Shown here piece after piece: positions 39,564 to 48,326 of a stretch of 64,000 nucleotides of DNA. Made by a program: the position numbers and the translations under genes. Numbering within the stretch: position 1 is the stretch's first letter; each line of letters opens with the position of its first letter. This stretch comes from Sphingomonadaceae bacterium 3R27C6 (GTDB taxonomy: Bacteria; Pseudomonadota; Alphaproteobacteria; Sphingomonadales; Sphingomonadaceae): assembly GCA_005503215.1 (NCBI GenBank), contig SCNS01000016.1, positions 1-64,000 on the forward strand, read 5' to 3'. The notes under the pieces were generated by a model that saw only the letters and a program-made list of their open reading frames with translations, was not told the origin of the DNA and made no database searches.

Positions 39564-40207
39564 TACTTGACCCACTTCGCCAGCTCGGCCGCGACCTTGT
39601 CGGGCGCGCCCTCGTCGACGTCGGACGATGGATCGTCGAGCGGCAGCAGCGCGACGGGCTTGCCCGCCGGATCCATCAGGAAAGCAAGCTGGCTGTGCGC
39701 CATCAGATAGCGGTCGGGCGCCGAACCCTCGACCTTGTTGTACGTCACGACATAGGCTTTCGCGACCGCCGCAATCTGTTCGGGGGTGCCGGTGAGGCCG
39801 AGCAGGCGCGGATGATAGCGCGCGACGAAGGGTTTCAATGCCGTGGGCGTATCGCGCGCCGGATCGACGGTGATGAAGATCGGGGCGACCTTCGCGCCGC
39901 GCGCGGCGTCGGTCTTTTCGAACTGCGACAGGCCGCGCATCAGCTTTTGCAGGTCGACGGGGCAGATGTCGGGGCAGAAGCTGTAGCCGAAATAGATCAG
40001 GCGATATTTGCCCGCAAAATCCGTATCGCGGACGGTCTTGCCATCCTGGTCGGTGAGCGTGAAGGCGCCGCCGATGCGCGCCCCTTCGAGCGGCGGTTTC
40101 GCGGGCGGCGCATCGCCGCCGCCGCTGCAACCCGCGAGCGCGGCACCGAAAGCGATCATCAGGCTTGCGCGGACGAACCTTTGTCCCATATTTGCGATAT
40201 TCATCAT
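39563..40207 (-). CDS. SCO1/SenC family lipoprotein
   Basis: 214 residues. The signal peptide ends ALAGC (Cys27), so it is a periplasmic, membrane-anchored lipoprotein. The thioredoxin-like domain has the copper site CPDIC (Cys78, Cys82) and a distal His171 (YLMAHS), the three ligands of SCO proteins. They deliver copper to, or reduce, the CuA centre of cytochrome c oxidase. It is the first gene of the SCO-YcgN-M48 operon. No oxidase subunit genes are visible nearby. Confidence 0.92.
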   Translation of the reverse strand: MMNIANMGQRFVRASLMIAFGAALAGCSGGGDAPPAKPPLEGARIGGAFTLTDQDGKTVRDTDFAGKYRLIYFGYSFCPDICPVDLQKLMRGLSQFEKTDAARGAKVAPIFITVDPARDTPTALKPFVARYHPRLLGLTGTPEQIAAVAKAYVVTYNKVEGSAPDRYLMAHSQLAFLMDPAGKPVALLPLDDPSSDVDEGAPDKVAAELAKWVK

Positions 40208-40293
40208 CTGGCCAGCCTTGATCGGCTAGCCTCGGAAAATCAACCTTTGTCGTCGCGTCAGCGGCGGACAAATTGCCCCAGGGGTCGCCGATC

Positions 40294-40914
40294 ATGTTTC
40301 GCCGTGCGGAATTCCGCCTTGCCGCTTTCCTCGCCGCGCTCGTCGCCGCGACGGGCCTGTTGCTCAGCCCCGCGCAGGCGCAGTTCCGCGGCGGCTATGC
40401 CTTTTTGCAGGCGGTCGAAAACCGCGACGGGACGAAGGCGACCGAGGCGCTGAAGGACGATCCGTCGTTCATCAACACGCGCAATCCCGACACCGGCCAA
40501 ACCGCGCTGATCATCGTCACCAAACGCCGCGATATCAGCTGGCTGCGCTTCCTGCTCGCCAAGGACGCCGATCCGTCGATCGGCGACCGCCAGGGCGTAA
40601 CCCCGCTGATGCACGCCGCGCTGATCAATTTCACCGACGGCGCCGAAGAGTTGCTCAAGGAAAAGGCGCCCGTCGACCAGGCCAACCGGCGCGGCGAAAC
40701 CGCACTGATCCTGGCGGTGCAGTCGAAGAATGTCGGCATGGTCCGCCTCCTCATCAAGCGCGGCGCCAACCCCGACAAGGCCGACCATGTCGCCGGCATG
40801 TCGGCGCGCGCCTATGCCAAGCGCGACGACCGCACCGGCCAGATCGTCGCGCTGCTCGACGCCAAGCCCGACGGCCCGGTCCGTGACCTCGGCCCGAAGT
40901 TCGGGCCCAATTGA
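40294..40914 (+). CDS. Exported ankyrin repeat protein
   Basis: 206 residues from the ATG at 40294, preceded by CAGGGG; a TTG at 40273 would add seven residues. A signal peptide (about 1-29, LVAATGLLLSPAQAQ) leads to four ankyrin-like repeats (about 35-185), recognisable by NTRNPDTGQTALIIVTKR, DRQGVTPLMHAALIN, NRRGETALILAVQ and MSARAYAKRDD. It is probably a periplasmic binding protein with an unknown partner. It is divergent from the SCO operon and lies 48 bases upstream of ribB. Confidence 0.85.
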   Translation: MFRRAEFRLAAFLAALVAATGLLLSPAQAQFRGGYAFLQAVENRDGTKATEALKDDPSFINTRNPDTGQTALIIVTKRRDISWLRFLLAKDADPSIGDRQGVTPLMHAALINFTDGAEELLKEKAPVDQANRRGETALILAVQSKNVGMVRLLIKRGANPDKADHVAGMSARAYAKRDDRTGQIVALLDAKPDGPVRDLGPKFGPN

Positions 40915-40918
40915 TCAG

Positions 40919-40960
40919 CACAATGTGATATCTGGATTGACAATCACATTATGATGTGAG
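40919..40960 (+). promoter_or_regulatory. Inverted repeat bracketing the ribB promoter
   Basis: CACAATGTGAT (40919-40929) and ATCACATTATG (40943-40953) are reverse complements in 10 of 11 positions, centres 24 bases apart, with an AATGTGAT / ATCACATT core perfect over 8 bases and a 13-base spacer. A third half-like motif ATGTGAG is at 40954-40960. A -10-like TATGAT (40950-40955) overlaps the right arm and a TTGACA (40937-40942) lies between the arms. Binding here would block the promoter. An XRE-like domain fused to RibB just downstream is a candidate binder. Confidence 0.6.
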
Positions 40961-40962
40961 AC

Positions 40963-42249
40963 ATGGCCTTCATGTCTACACAGCTCATCGATCGCATCCG
41001 CGCCATCGTCGACGACGGGACCATGTCCCGTTCGGGTCTCGCCCGTGCCGCGGGTCTTCACGCCAACAGCCTGCGCGACCTCGATTCGCCCGGCTGGAAT
41101 CCCACCGCCGAAACGCTGCGCAAGCTGGAAAACTGGCTCGCGAACGGCAGCGATTTATCGCCGATGGCGACGCCCGAGGAAATCATCGCCGAGGCGCGCA
41201 ACGGCCGCATGTTCATCCTCGTCGACGACGAGGACCGCGAGAATGAAGGCGACCTGGTCATTCCGGCGCAGATGGCGACCCCCGATGCGATCAATTTCAT
41301 GGTCACCCACGGCCGTGGTCTCGTCTGCCTGACGCTGACCCGCGAGCGTGTCGACACGCTCGGGCTCGAACTGATGAGCCGCAACAACGGCACGCGGCAC
41401 GAAACCGCCTTCACCACCTCGATCGAGGCGCGCGAAGGCGTGACCACCGGCATTTCGGCGGGCGACCGCGCACGCACCGTTTCGGTCGCGATCGACGCCG
41501 GCAAGACGCGCGACGACATCGTCACGCCGGGCCATATCTTCCCGCTGATCGCGCGCGACGGCGGCGTGCTCGTCCGCGCCGGCCACACCGAGGCGGCGGT
41601 CGACATCAGCCGGCTGGCGGGGCTCAACCCCTCGGGCGTGATCTGCGAAATCATGAACGACGACGGCACGATGGCCCGGCTCGACGACCTCATCCCCTTT
41701 GCGCGCCGCCACGGGCTCAAGATCGGCACGATCGCCGACCTGATCGCCTATCGCCACCGCAACGACCGGCTGGTCGAATGCGTGTCCGACGATCCGTTCG
41801 AATCGGATTATGGCGGCGACTGGCGCCTCAAATCCTATCGCAACAAGATCGACGGCACGGTCAATCTCGTGCTCCAGAAGGGCGCGATCGACCCCGAGGG
41901 TGTGACGCTGGTGCGTATGCACCCGGTGTCGATCTTCGACGATATCATGGGCCGTCCCGGACCGAAAAAGCGCCGCCTGCAGCGTTCGATGGACGCGATC
42001 GGCGAGGCGGGTTCGGGTGTGATCGTGATGCTGATGCGCCCGCTGCCCGGGTCGGCCGAGGCCGATGCCCTCCCGCCGCCGACCGGCGGCATGGACCTGC
42101 GCACTTACGGGATCGGCGCGCAGATCCTCGCCGACCTTGGCGTCCATGCGATGGAACTGCTCACCCCCACCCACAGCAATATCGTCGGGCTCGAAGGCTA
42201 TGGCCTGTCGGTCGTCGGCGAACGCCCCATTCCCGGAGAAGCCGCATAA
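40963..42249 (+). CDS. ribB: 3,4-dihydroxy-2-butanone-4-phosphate synthase with N-terminal HTH and degenerate RibA domain
   Basis: 428 residues, or 425 from the ATG at 40972. Residues about 4-62 form an XRE/lambda-type helix-turn-helix ([30 protein letters not shown]) not part of ordinary RibB. The RibB domain (about 70-275) has [12 protein letters not shown] (88-99), [11 protein letters not shown] and THSNI-like downstream elements, forming the riboflavin precursor from ribulose 5-phosphate. The C-terminal part aligns with GTP cyclohydrolase II ([25 protein letters not shown]), but the zinc cysteines are gone ([14 protein letters not shown]). The protein cannot be a normal RibA. It is coupled to ribH. 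Confidence 0.92.
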   Translation: MAFMSTQLIDRIRAIVDDGTMSRSGLARAAGLHANSLRDLDSPGWNPTAETLRKLENWLANGSDLSPMATPEEIIAEARNGRMFILVDDEDRENEGDLVIPAQMATPDAINFMVTHGRGLVCLTLTRERVDTLGLELMSRNNGTRHETAFTTSIEAREGVTTGISAGDRARTVSVAIDAGKTRDDIVTPGHIFPLIARDGGVLVRAGHTEAAVDISRLAGLNPSGVICEIMNDDGTMARLDDLIPFARRHGLKIGTIADLIAYRHRNDRLVECVSDDPFESDYGGDWRLKSYRNKIDGTVNLVLQKGAIDPEGVTLVRMHPVSIFDDIMGRPGPKKRRLQRSMDAIGEAGSGVIVMLMRPLPGSAEADALPPPTGGMDLRTYGIGAQILADLGVHAMELLTPTHSNIVGLEGYGLSVVGERPIPGEAA

Positions 42250-42674
42250 TGGCGCATGTCCTGATCGTCGAAGCCCGTTTCTACAGCCACCTCAACGACA
42301 TGCTGCTCGACGGCGTGCGCAGCGCGCTCGAGGCCGAGGGGCACAGTCACGAGACGGTGACCGTTCCCGGTGCGCTCGAAGTTCCGGCGGCAATCTCGCT
42401 CGGTGCCGACACAGGTCGCTTCGACGCCTATGTCGGCCTCGGCGTCGTGATCCGCGGCGAGACCTATCATTTCGAGGTCGTGTCGAACGAAAGCGCGCGC
42501 GGCATCATGGCGCTGACGCTCGATGGCCTTGCGATCGGCAACGGCATCCTCACCGTCGAGAATGAGGAACAGGCGCTTGCGCGCGCCGACAAGACGCGCA
42601 AGGATAAGGGCGGCGAAGCGGCGAAGGCCGCGCTCGCCATGCTCGCGCTGAAGGAACAATTCGGCATTGGTTGA
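42249..42674 (+). CDS. ribH: 6,7-dimethyl-8-ribityllumazine synthase
   Basis: 141 residues; the ATG overlaps the ribB stop. The N-terminal strand [16 protein letters not shown], the [13 protein letters not shown] substrate loop, [19 protein letters not shown] (with the catalytic-pocket His) and [15 protein letters not shown] are all typical. It condenses the RibB product with the pyrimidine from RibD to form the lumazine that RibE converts to riboflavin. The canonical NxFN start is replaced by EARFY, as in alphaproteobacterial RibH-II-like forms. Confidence 0.95.
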   Translation: MAHVLIVEARFYSHLNDMLLDGVRSALEAEGHSHETVTVPGALEVPAAISLGADTGRFDAYVGLGVVIRGETYHFEVVSNESARGIMALTLDGLAIGNGILTVENEEQALARADKTRKDKGGEAAKAALAMLALKEQFGIG

Positions 42675-43293
42675 TCGCCCGCCTCCCAGCCGTTTTTCCG
42701 TCGTCGAGCGCGGCGGTCGGCTGGTGGTGATCGACAAGGAAACTGGACAGACCCCACCGACCGCGGCCGAGCGCATGGATCTTCACGACCGCAAGATGGG
42801 GGTCGAGCCGATCCGGCCGGCGGCACGTCAGGCACCCGCCGAGCCCTCCGCGGCCATCGTCGAAGCCGTTCCGCCGCCACAGCGCAATCCGCCGCGCCCG
42901 CCGAACGATCGAATGGCGGCGGCCGTCGCCGAAATGAACCGAAAGCAGCCGTGGAGCCAGCAGGCAAAGGCGACAGCTCCGCCGCAACCCGCCCGCATCC
43001 CTCAGCGACCGGCACGCCAACCGCAGGCCGTTGACCGAAAGACGATCGTCACCGGCAAATGGTGGGATGCAAAGGGACCGCGCACGATCGAGCTGGGACA
43101 AAAGGGACAGGCCGAATTGACTGGCGGCTTCATGGCCTTGGTCTTCGGGCTCGTCATCGCCGCTATCATCGCCTTCTTTGTCGAGCCGTTGCTGCTCTTC
43201 GTCGGCGCATTCATACTGTTCCGCTTCGGCGGCAATATTCTCGGGCCGATCGGAGCCGGGATCGTCGACAAGGCGCTCGCGGAAAAGGGATGA
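42667..43293 (+). CDS. Pro-rich membrane protein of unknown function
   Basis: 208 residues from a TTG start overlapping the ribH stop by eight bases. The first 150 residues are soluble, Pro/Ala/Arg-rich and probably disordered. A hydrophobic hairpin (about 154-200: [20 protein letters not shown] then [16 protein letters not shown]) ends the protein. No family was recognised. The overlap suggests co-translation with ribBH; a role in riboflavin transport cannot be claimed because only two helices are present. Confidence 0.6.
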   Translation: MVDRPPPSRFSVVERGGRLVVIDKETGQTPPTAAERMDLHDRKMGVEPIRPAARQAPAEPSAAIVEAVPPPQRNPPRPPNDRMAAAVAEMNRKQPWSQQAKATAPPQPARIPQRPARQPQAVDRKTIVTGKWWDAKGPRTIELGQKGQAELTGGFMALVFGLVIAAIIAFFVEPLLLFVGAFILFRFGGNILGPIGAGIVDKALAEKG

Positions 43294-43329
43294 TCCGGAC
43301 GGCACAGAGCCGCCCGGACCATGGACATG

Positions 43330-44415
43330 TTACGCCGTTTGCAGCGCAGGATAGTCGGTGTAGCCCACCGGCCCCGGCGAATACCAGGTCTGCGGATTGT
43401 CGGCGGCCCATTCGGCGCCGTTCCGGATGCGCTCGACCAGGTCGGGGTTGCCGATGAAGGGGCGGCCGAACGCGATCGCGTCGGCGGTTCCGCTCACCAG
43501 CGCCGCCTCGGCAAGCGCGACGTCATAATCGCTGTTGAGGATCAGCGGTCCCTTGAACGCGGCGCGGATCGACGGCGACTGCTTCGGAACGTCGGTGCGC
43601 CCGAAGGTGCCGTCGGGGCCGGGTTCGCGCAGCTCGAGGAAAGCAATGCCGAGCGCGTCGAGCGCCGCCGCGGCGATCGGGAACAGCCGTTCGGGGGCGC
43701 TGTCGTCGACACCCTGCGTGTCGCCATTGGGCGACAGGCGCACCGATACGCGGTCGGCACCCCACACGCCGATCAGCGCTTCGGTGACTTCGCGGAGCAG
43801 GCGAATGCGATTCTCGATCGAGCCGCCATAATCATCGTCGCGCAGGTTGCTGCCGTCGCGGAGGAACTGGTCGATCAGATAGCCGTTGGCGCCATGGAGC
43901 TGCACGCCGTCGAAACCGGCGCGCTTCGCATTTTCCGCGGCCTTCACATAATCGGCGATCACGCGCGGGATTTCGCCGAGTTCGAGCGGGCGCGCGACCT
44001 CATATTCCATCCGGCCGACGGGGGTGTGCGCTTTGCCCGGCGCCCGCGTCGCCGACGCCGAAACCGGCGGCTTGCCGTCGTTGAACACCGAATGGACGAC
44101 GCGGCCCATGTGCCAGAGCTGCGCGACGATGCGCCCGCCGGCGTCGTGGACGGCGTCGGTCACCGGCTTCCAGCCTTCGACCTGCGCATCAGTCCACAGG
44201 CCCGGCGCGCTCGGCCAGCCGAGGCCTTCCTGCGAAATGCCGGTGGCTTCGGAAATAATCAGCCCCGCCGACGCGCGCTGGCGATAATAGTCGCGCGCAA
44301 GTTCGTTCGGCACGAAACCCGGCCCGGCGCGGCCGCGCGTCAGCGGCGCCATGATGATGCGGTTCGGCGCTTCGATGGCGCCCAATTTGATCGGATCGAA
44401 CAGGGATAGAGTCAT
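43330..44415 (-). CDS. Old Yellow Enzyme-family NADH:flavin oxidoreductase (alkene reductase)
   Basis: 361 residues from the ATG at 44415; upstream in-frame extension is antisense to the transporter gene. The FMN TIM barrel is marked by NRIIMAPLTRGRA, IISEATGISQEG, QLWHMGRVVHSVF, the catalytic pair in LHGANGYLIDQFL (His, Asn), the SIENRIRLLREVTEAL helix and ADAIAFGRPFIGNPDL. These enzymes reduce activated alkenes such as enones, nitroesters or N-ethylmaleimide. Divergent from the EamA transporter with a 113-base shared promoter region. Confidence 0.94.
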   Translation of the reverse strand: MTLSLFDPIKLGAIEAPNRIIMAPLTRGRAGPGFVPNELARDYYRQRASAGLIISEATGISQEGLGWPSAPGLWTDAQVEGWKPVTDAVHDAGGRIVAQLWHMGRVVHSVFNDGKPPVSASATRAPGKAHTPVGRMEYEVARPLELGEIPRVIADYVKAAENAKRAGFDGVQLHGANGYLIDQFLRDGSNLRDDDYGGSIENRIRLLREVTEALIGVWGADRVSVRLSPNGDTQGVDDSAPERLFPIAAAALDALGIAFLELREPGPDGTFGRTDVPKQSPSIRAAFKGPLILNSDYDVALAEAALVSGTADAIAFGRPFIGNPDLVERIRNGAEWAADNPQTWYSPGPVGYTDYPALQTA

Positions 44416-44528
44416 CTTTCCTCCACGTCGCACTTTTTCATGGGCGACCCCACCGGTCGCCGCTATGGCCCGCGAAGCTATGGACGCCGCGGCGCCGGCA
44501 CAATGGTAAGTATCAAAAGAAAATCTAA

Positions 44529-45449
44529 ATGACAGCGAAGATGGACAGCATCGACAGCGAATCGGTCGCCGGCGCTGGAGCCGGACGCTGGGCCTTTGCC
44601 GCGCTGCTCGGCGGCAATGTCGCGCTGTCGCTCGGCGCGATGCTCGTGCGGATGGCCGAAGCCGACGGCGTAGGCCCCACCGCCTCGGCCTTCTGGCGGA
44701 TGACGCTCGCGCTGCCGTTGCTGCTGATCTTCGCATGGCGCGAAACGGGTGGACGGATGCCGCCGCGCCCCGCGCTGCTGATCGCCGCGGCAGCGGGCAT
44801 CTTCTTCGCGCTCGACCTCGCCGCCTGGCACCTCGGCATCCTGCAGACCAAAGTCGCCAACGCGACGCTGTTCGGCAATTGCGCGAGCCTGTTGCTCGTC
44901 CTCTGGACGATCTTCCTGACCCGCGAAATGCCGCGCGGCTGGCAGGCGGCGGCGATCCTGCTCGCCTTCGCCGGATCGGCGCTGTTGATGGGGCAGAGTT
45001 ACGAACTGTCGCCCGGCTATCTCGCCGGCGACCTGCTCAGCCTGCTCGCGGGGGTGCTCTATACGGTTTATGTCATCCTGATGCAGCGGGTGCGCGATGC
45101 GCTCGCGCCGTGGTCTGCGCTCGCCATCGCCTCGGCGGTCTGCGTTCCCATCCTGCTCGGCACCGCGCTTGCGCTCGGCGAAACGGTGATGCCGCATAAC
45201 TGGACCCCGCTGATCCTGCTCGCATTGGTCAGCCAGGTGATCGGGCAGGGGCTGATGATCTGGTCGCTGCCGCGCTTCTCTCCGCTGGTGATCGGGCTGA
45301 CGCTGCTGATCCAGCCCGCCTTCGCCGCGCTCACCGGCTGGATCGGGTTCGGCGAGACGCTGTCGGCGATCGACATTTTCGGCGGGATGATGGTCGGCGC
45401 GGCGCTGGTGCTGATCCGGTTGCCGAACCGCGCGGCGAAGCCTATCTGA
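44529..45449 (+). CDS. EamA-family (DMT) transporter
   Basis: 306 residues with about ten hydrophobic segments in two EamA repeats (about 17-145 and 160-300). Characteristic stretches are NVALSLGAMLVRMAEADGVG with SAFWRMTLALPLLL, and the second-half LLSLLAGVLYTVYVILMQRV. DMT exporters move small metabolites such as amino acids or drugs; the substrate is unknown. A COQ9 gene begins four bases downstream, an association that looks incidental. Confidence 0.9.
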   Translation: MTAKMDSIDSESVAGAGAGRWAFAALLGGNVALSLGAMLVRMAEADGVGPTASAFWRMTLALPLLLIFAWRETGGRMPPRPALLIAAAAGIFFALDLAAWHLGILQTKVANATLFGNCASLLLVLWTIFLTREMPRGWQAAAILLAFAGSALLMGQSYELSPGYLAGDLLSLLAGVLYTVYVILMQRVRDALAPWSALAIASAVCVPILLGTALALGETVMPHNWTPLILLALVSQVIGQGLMIWSLPRFSPLVIGLTLLIQPAFAALTGWIGFGETLSAIDIFGGMMVGAALVLIRLPNRAAKPI

Positions 45450-45453
45450 AGCT

Positions 45454-46119
45454 ATGGCTTCGATCCTTCCCGCCGACCCGACCCTTGACGAGATTCGCGC
45501 CGCGCTGGCGCCGCTGATCGCGGCATCGGCGGCGTTCGACGGTTTTGGCGACGCCGCGCTCGCCGATGCCGCGGCGCGCGTCGGCATCGACACCGATGTC
45601 GCACGCCTCGCCTTTCCCGGCGGTGGCCGCGACATGGTCGACGCCTGGTTCGCCGATATCGACGCGGCGATGGAAGCGCGCTGGCCCGCCGAGAAGCTCG
45701 CGACGCTGAAGATTCGCGAGCGCATCACCACTCTCGTCGAGACGCGTATCGATCTGCTCGCGCCGCATCGCGAATCGCTGCGCCGCGCACTGGCGCTGCT
45801 CGCATTGCCGACCAATGCGCCGCACGCCGCCAAGCTCGGCTGGCGCGCCGCCGACCATATGTGGCGGCTCGCGGGCGACACCGCGACCGACTATAATCAC
45901 TATAGCAAGCGTGCGATCCTCGGTGCCGTCTATGGTTCGACGATGGCGGTGTTCCTGAACGACGAGAGCGAGGATCTGGCCGATACGCGCGCCTTCCTCG
46001 CACGCCGTATCGACCAGGTGATGCGTTTCGAAAGCTGGAAGCACCGCCGCGCCGCGCGCAGCATCGAACGGCCGAGCCTCGCGCGCTTCGTCGGGCGGCT
46101 GCGTTACCCGGGGCGGTGA
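45454..46119 (+). CDS. COQ9-family ubiquinone biosynthesis protein
   Basis: 221 residues. The helical sequence shows the COQ9 features: a TetR-like N-terminal part (AALAPLIAASAAFDGFGDAA, GIDTDVARLAFPGG) and the conserved lipid-binding C-terminal block WRAADHMWRLAGDTATDYNH followed by YSKRAILGAVYGST. In mitochondria and alphaproteobacteria COQ9 binds quinone lipids and aids COQ7 hydroxylation. It is close behind the transporter gene and likely shares its transcript. Confidence 0.92.
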   Translation: MASILPADPTLDEIRAALAPLIAASAAFDGFGDAALADAAARVGIDTDVARLAFPGGGRDMVDAWFADIDAAMEARWPAEKLATLKIRERITTLVETRIDLLAPHRESLRRALALLALPTNAPHAAKLGWRAADHMWRLAGDTATDYNHYSKRAILGAVYGSTMAVFLNDESEDLADTRAFLARRIDQVMRFESWKHRRAARSIERPSLARFVGRLRYPGR

Positions 46120-46146
46120 CGCGTTTCGATAAAGGACTGGCGCGAA

Positions 46147-46167
46147 GCGATTGTTATTGATAATCGC
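46147..46167 (+). promoter_or_regulatory. Candidate iron-responsive operator upstream of feoA
   Basis: A 21-base partly palindromic AT-rich sequence has matching ends GCGATT and AATCGC and contains TTGATAATC, resembling part of a Fur box. It ends six bases before the feoA ATG, so a bound repressor would cover the promoter or start region. The assignment to Fur, rather than RirA or Irr, is not settled by sequence. Confidence 0.5.
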
Positions 46168-46173
46168 TCGCAA

Positions 46174-46434
46174 ATGACTGCTTTGCTCGAAAATGTGCTG
46201 GATCGTGCGCCGCTTGGCGTGATGGTGCGGATCGCCCGCATCGACTGGACTGCGATGTCCGAGGACGAAGGCCGCCGCCTGCGCGAATTCGGCCTGATGG
46301 AAGGATGCGAAGTCACCCCGCTCCACCGCGGCAGCATCTTCTCGCGCGATCCGCTCGCGCTCACCGTCGGACGCATGAAAGTGATCATCCGCGCGCGGCA
46401 GGCGGCGGCGATCACCGTCGAGTCCGCGGCATGA
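46174..46434 (+). CDS. feoA: Ferrous iron transport protein A
   Basis: 86 residues, a single SH3-like domain. The pattern RIARIDWTAMSEDEGRRLRE, GLMEGCEVTPLHRG and DPLALTVGRMKVIIR is typical of FeoA. It is a small cytoplasmic partner of FeoB and its stop overlaps the feoB start (ATGA). No FeoC is present. A candidate iron-regulated operator lies directly upstream. Confidence 0.94.
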   Translation: MTALLENVLDRAPLGVMVRIARIDWTAMSEDEGRRLREFGLMEGCEVTPLHRGSIFSRDPLALTVGRMKVIIRARQAAAITVESAA

Positions 46435-48293
46435 CCGGCGCCATTCCTTCGATCGCGCTCGTCGGCAATCCCAATGCCGGCAAGTCGAGCCTGTTCAACG
46501 CGCTGACCGGCGCGCGGCAAAAAATCGCCAACTACCCCGGCGTCACCGTCGAGCGAAAGGCGGGGCACGCGAGCTTTGCCGATGGCCGCCCGATCTCGCT
46601 GATCGACCTGCCCGGCACGTACAGCCTGACCCCCGCGAGCCTTGACGAAGCCGTCACCCGCGACGTCGTGCTCGGCAGGCAGGACGGCGAAAAGCGCCCC
46701 GACGCGCTGATCGTCGTGCTCGACGCGGCGAACCTCGACAATCATCTCAGCTTCGCGCTCGAATTGCTCGCGCTGAACCTGCCCACCGTGGTCGCGCTCA
46801 ACATGGTCGATCTCGCGACACGCGACGGGCTGACGCTCGACGCCGAACGCCTGTCGAAGGAACTGGGCGTTCCGGTCATCCCCACCGTCGCGGTGCGCAA
46901 GCGCGGGATGGCCGAGCTGCTCGCCGCGGTCGATGGCGCGATCCGGTCGCACGCCGCGGGCGAGGTCGCCGTGCCCGCCAAAGCCAATGATGCGTCGCTC
47001 CACCAGCGCGCCCGCACGCTCGCGCGCGCCGCGATCCTCAGCGAAACGCCGGTGCGCCGCTGGACGCAGCGCGTCGACAATGTCGTGCTGCATCCGGTCG
47101 CGGGGATGATCATCCTGCTCGCGCTGATGTTCGTGATGTTCCAGGCGGTCTATGCCGCCGCCGAGGCCCCTGCGGACTTCCTCGAAGGCGGGATCGGCGT
47201 GGTCCAGCAATGGGTCGTCGCGACCTTCCCCGACAATTTCCTGCGCGGGCTGGTCGTCGAAGGCCTGCTCGCGGGGGTCGGCGCGGTCGTCGTCTTCCTG
47301 CCGCAGATTTTGATCCTCTTCCTCTTCATCCTGCTCCTCGAAGCGTCGGGCTATATGACGCGCGCCGCCTTCCTGATGGACGGGCTGATGGGCAAGGTCG
47401 GATTGTCGGGACGCGGCTTCATCCCGCTGCTGTCGAGCTTCGCCTGCGCGGTCCCCGGCATCATGGCGACGCGCGCGATCCCCGACGAGAAGGACCGGCT
47501 GACGACGATATTGATCGCGCCGCTGATGACCTGTTCGGCGCGGCTGCCCGTCTATGCGCTGATCATCGCCGCGTTCATCCCGAACACCAATGTCGGCGGA
47601 TCGCCGGTGGGGCTGCAGGGTCTGGTGCTCTTCGGCCTCTATCTGTCGGGGATCGTCGGCGCGCTCGTCGTCGCCTATGTCCTGCGCCGCACGGTGGCAA
47701 AAGGTACGGGCGCCGGCTTTATGATGGAAATGCCGCGATATCAGATGCCGCAGCTGCGCGACATCGCGCTCGGCCTGTGGCAGCGCGCGTGGATCTTCCT
47801 GCGCCGTGCCGGGACGATCATCGCGATGACCACCGTGGTGCTGTGGCTGTTGCTCACCTTCCCGCAGGCGCCCGAGGGCGAGAGCCAGGTCGAATATAGC
47901 GTCGCCGGGCGCATCGCGAGCGGGCTGGAAGTCGTCGTCAAACCGATCGGCTTCAACCACGACATCGCGCTCGCGCTGATCCCCGCGATGGCGGCGCGCG
48001 AGGTCGCGGTGTCGGCGATGGCGACCGCCAACGCGATCGACGCGGGCGACGACGAAGAGGCGATGGCGCAGTCGCTCGGCGAACGATTGCAGGGCAAGTG
48101 GAGCCTTGCCACCGCGCTCGCCTTCCTCGCCTGGTTCGTCTTTGCGCCGCAGTGCATTTCGACCATCGCGATCACAAGGCGCGAGACCAATGGGTGGAAA
48201 TGGCCGATGTTCATGGTTGGCTATTTGTTCCTGCTCGCCTATGCCGCTGCTGGTATCACTTACTGGACAGCCGTCGCCTTCGGACTCGGCTGA
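46431..48293 (+). CDS. feoB: Ferrous iron transporter B
   Basis: 620 residues, shorter than E. coli FeoB (about 770) but normal for compact FeoB. The N-terminal G domain shows G1 GNPNAGKSSLFNAL, G3 DLPGTYSLTP and a G4-type NMVD. The membrane part has the core and gate repeats (FLLPQILILFLFILLLEASG region; FIPLLSSFACAVPGIMATR; AAREVAVSAMATANAI). It imports Fe2+ across the inner membrane using GTP. The ORF from 46305 would read through feoA; the ATG at 46431 is used. Confidence 0.96.
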   Translation: MTGAIPSIALVGNPNAGKSSLFNALTGARQKIANYPGVTVERKAGHASFADGRPISLIDLPGTYSLTPASLDEAVTRDVVLGRQDGEKRPDALIVVLDAANLDNHLSFALELLALNLPTVVALNMVDLATRDGLTLDAERLSKELGVPVIPTVAVRKRGMAELLAAVDGAIRSHAAGEVAVPAKANDASLHQRARTLARAAILSETPVRRWTQRVDNVVLHPVAGMIILLALMFVMFQAVYAAAEAPADFLEGGIGVVQQWVVATFPDNFLRGLVVEGLLAGVGAVVVFLPQILILFLFILLLEASGYMTRAAFLMDGLMGKVGLSGRGFIPLLSSFACAVPGIMATRAIPDEKDRLTTILIAPLMTCSARLPVYALIIAAFIPNTNVGGSPVGLQGLVLFGLYLSGIVGALVVAYVLRRTVAKGTGAGFMMEMPRYQMPQLRDIALGLWQRAWIFLRRAGTIIAMTTVVLWLLLTFPQAPEGESQVEYSVAGRIASGLEVVVKPIGFNHDIALALIPAMAAREVAVSAMATANAIDAGDDEEAMAQSLGERLQGKWSLATALAFLAWFVFAPQCISTIAITRRETNGWKWPMFMVGYLFLLAYAAAGITYWTAVAFGLG

Positions 48294-48326
48294 TCCTTCC
48301 AACTTTTTAGCGGAGCGGAGCGGCGG

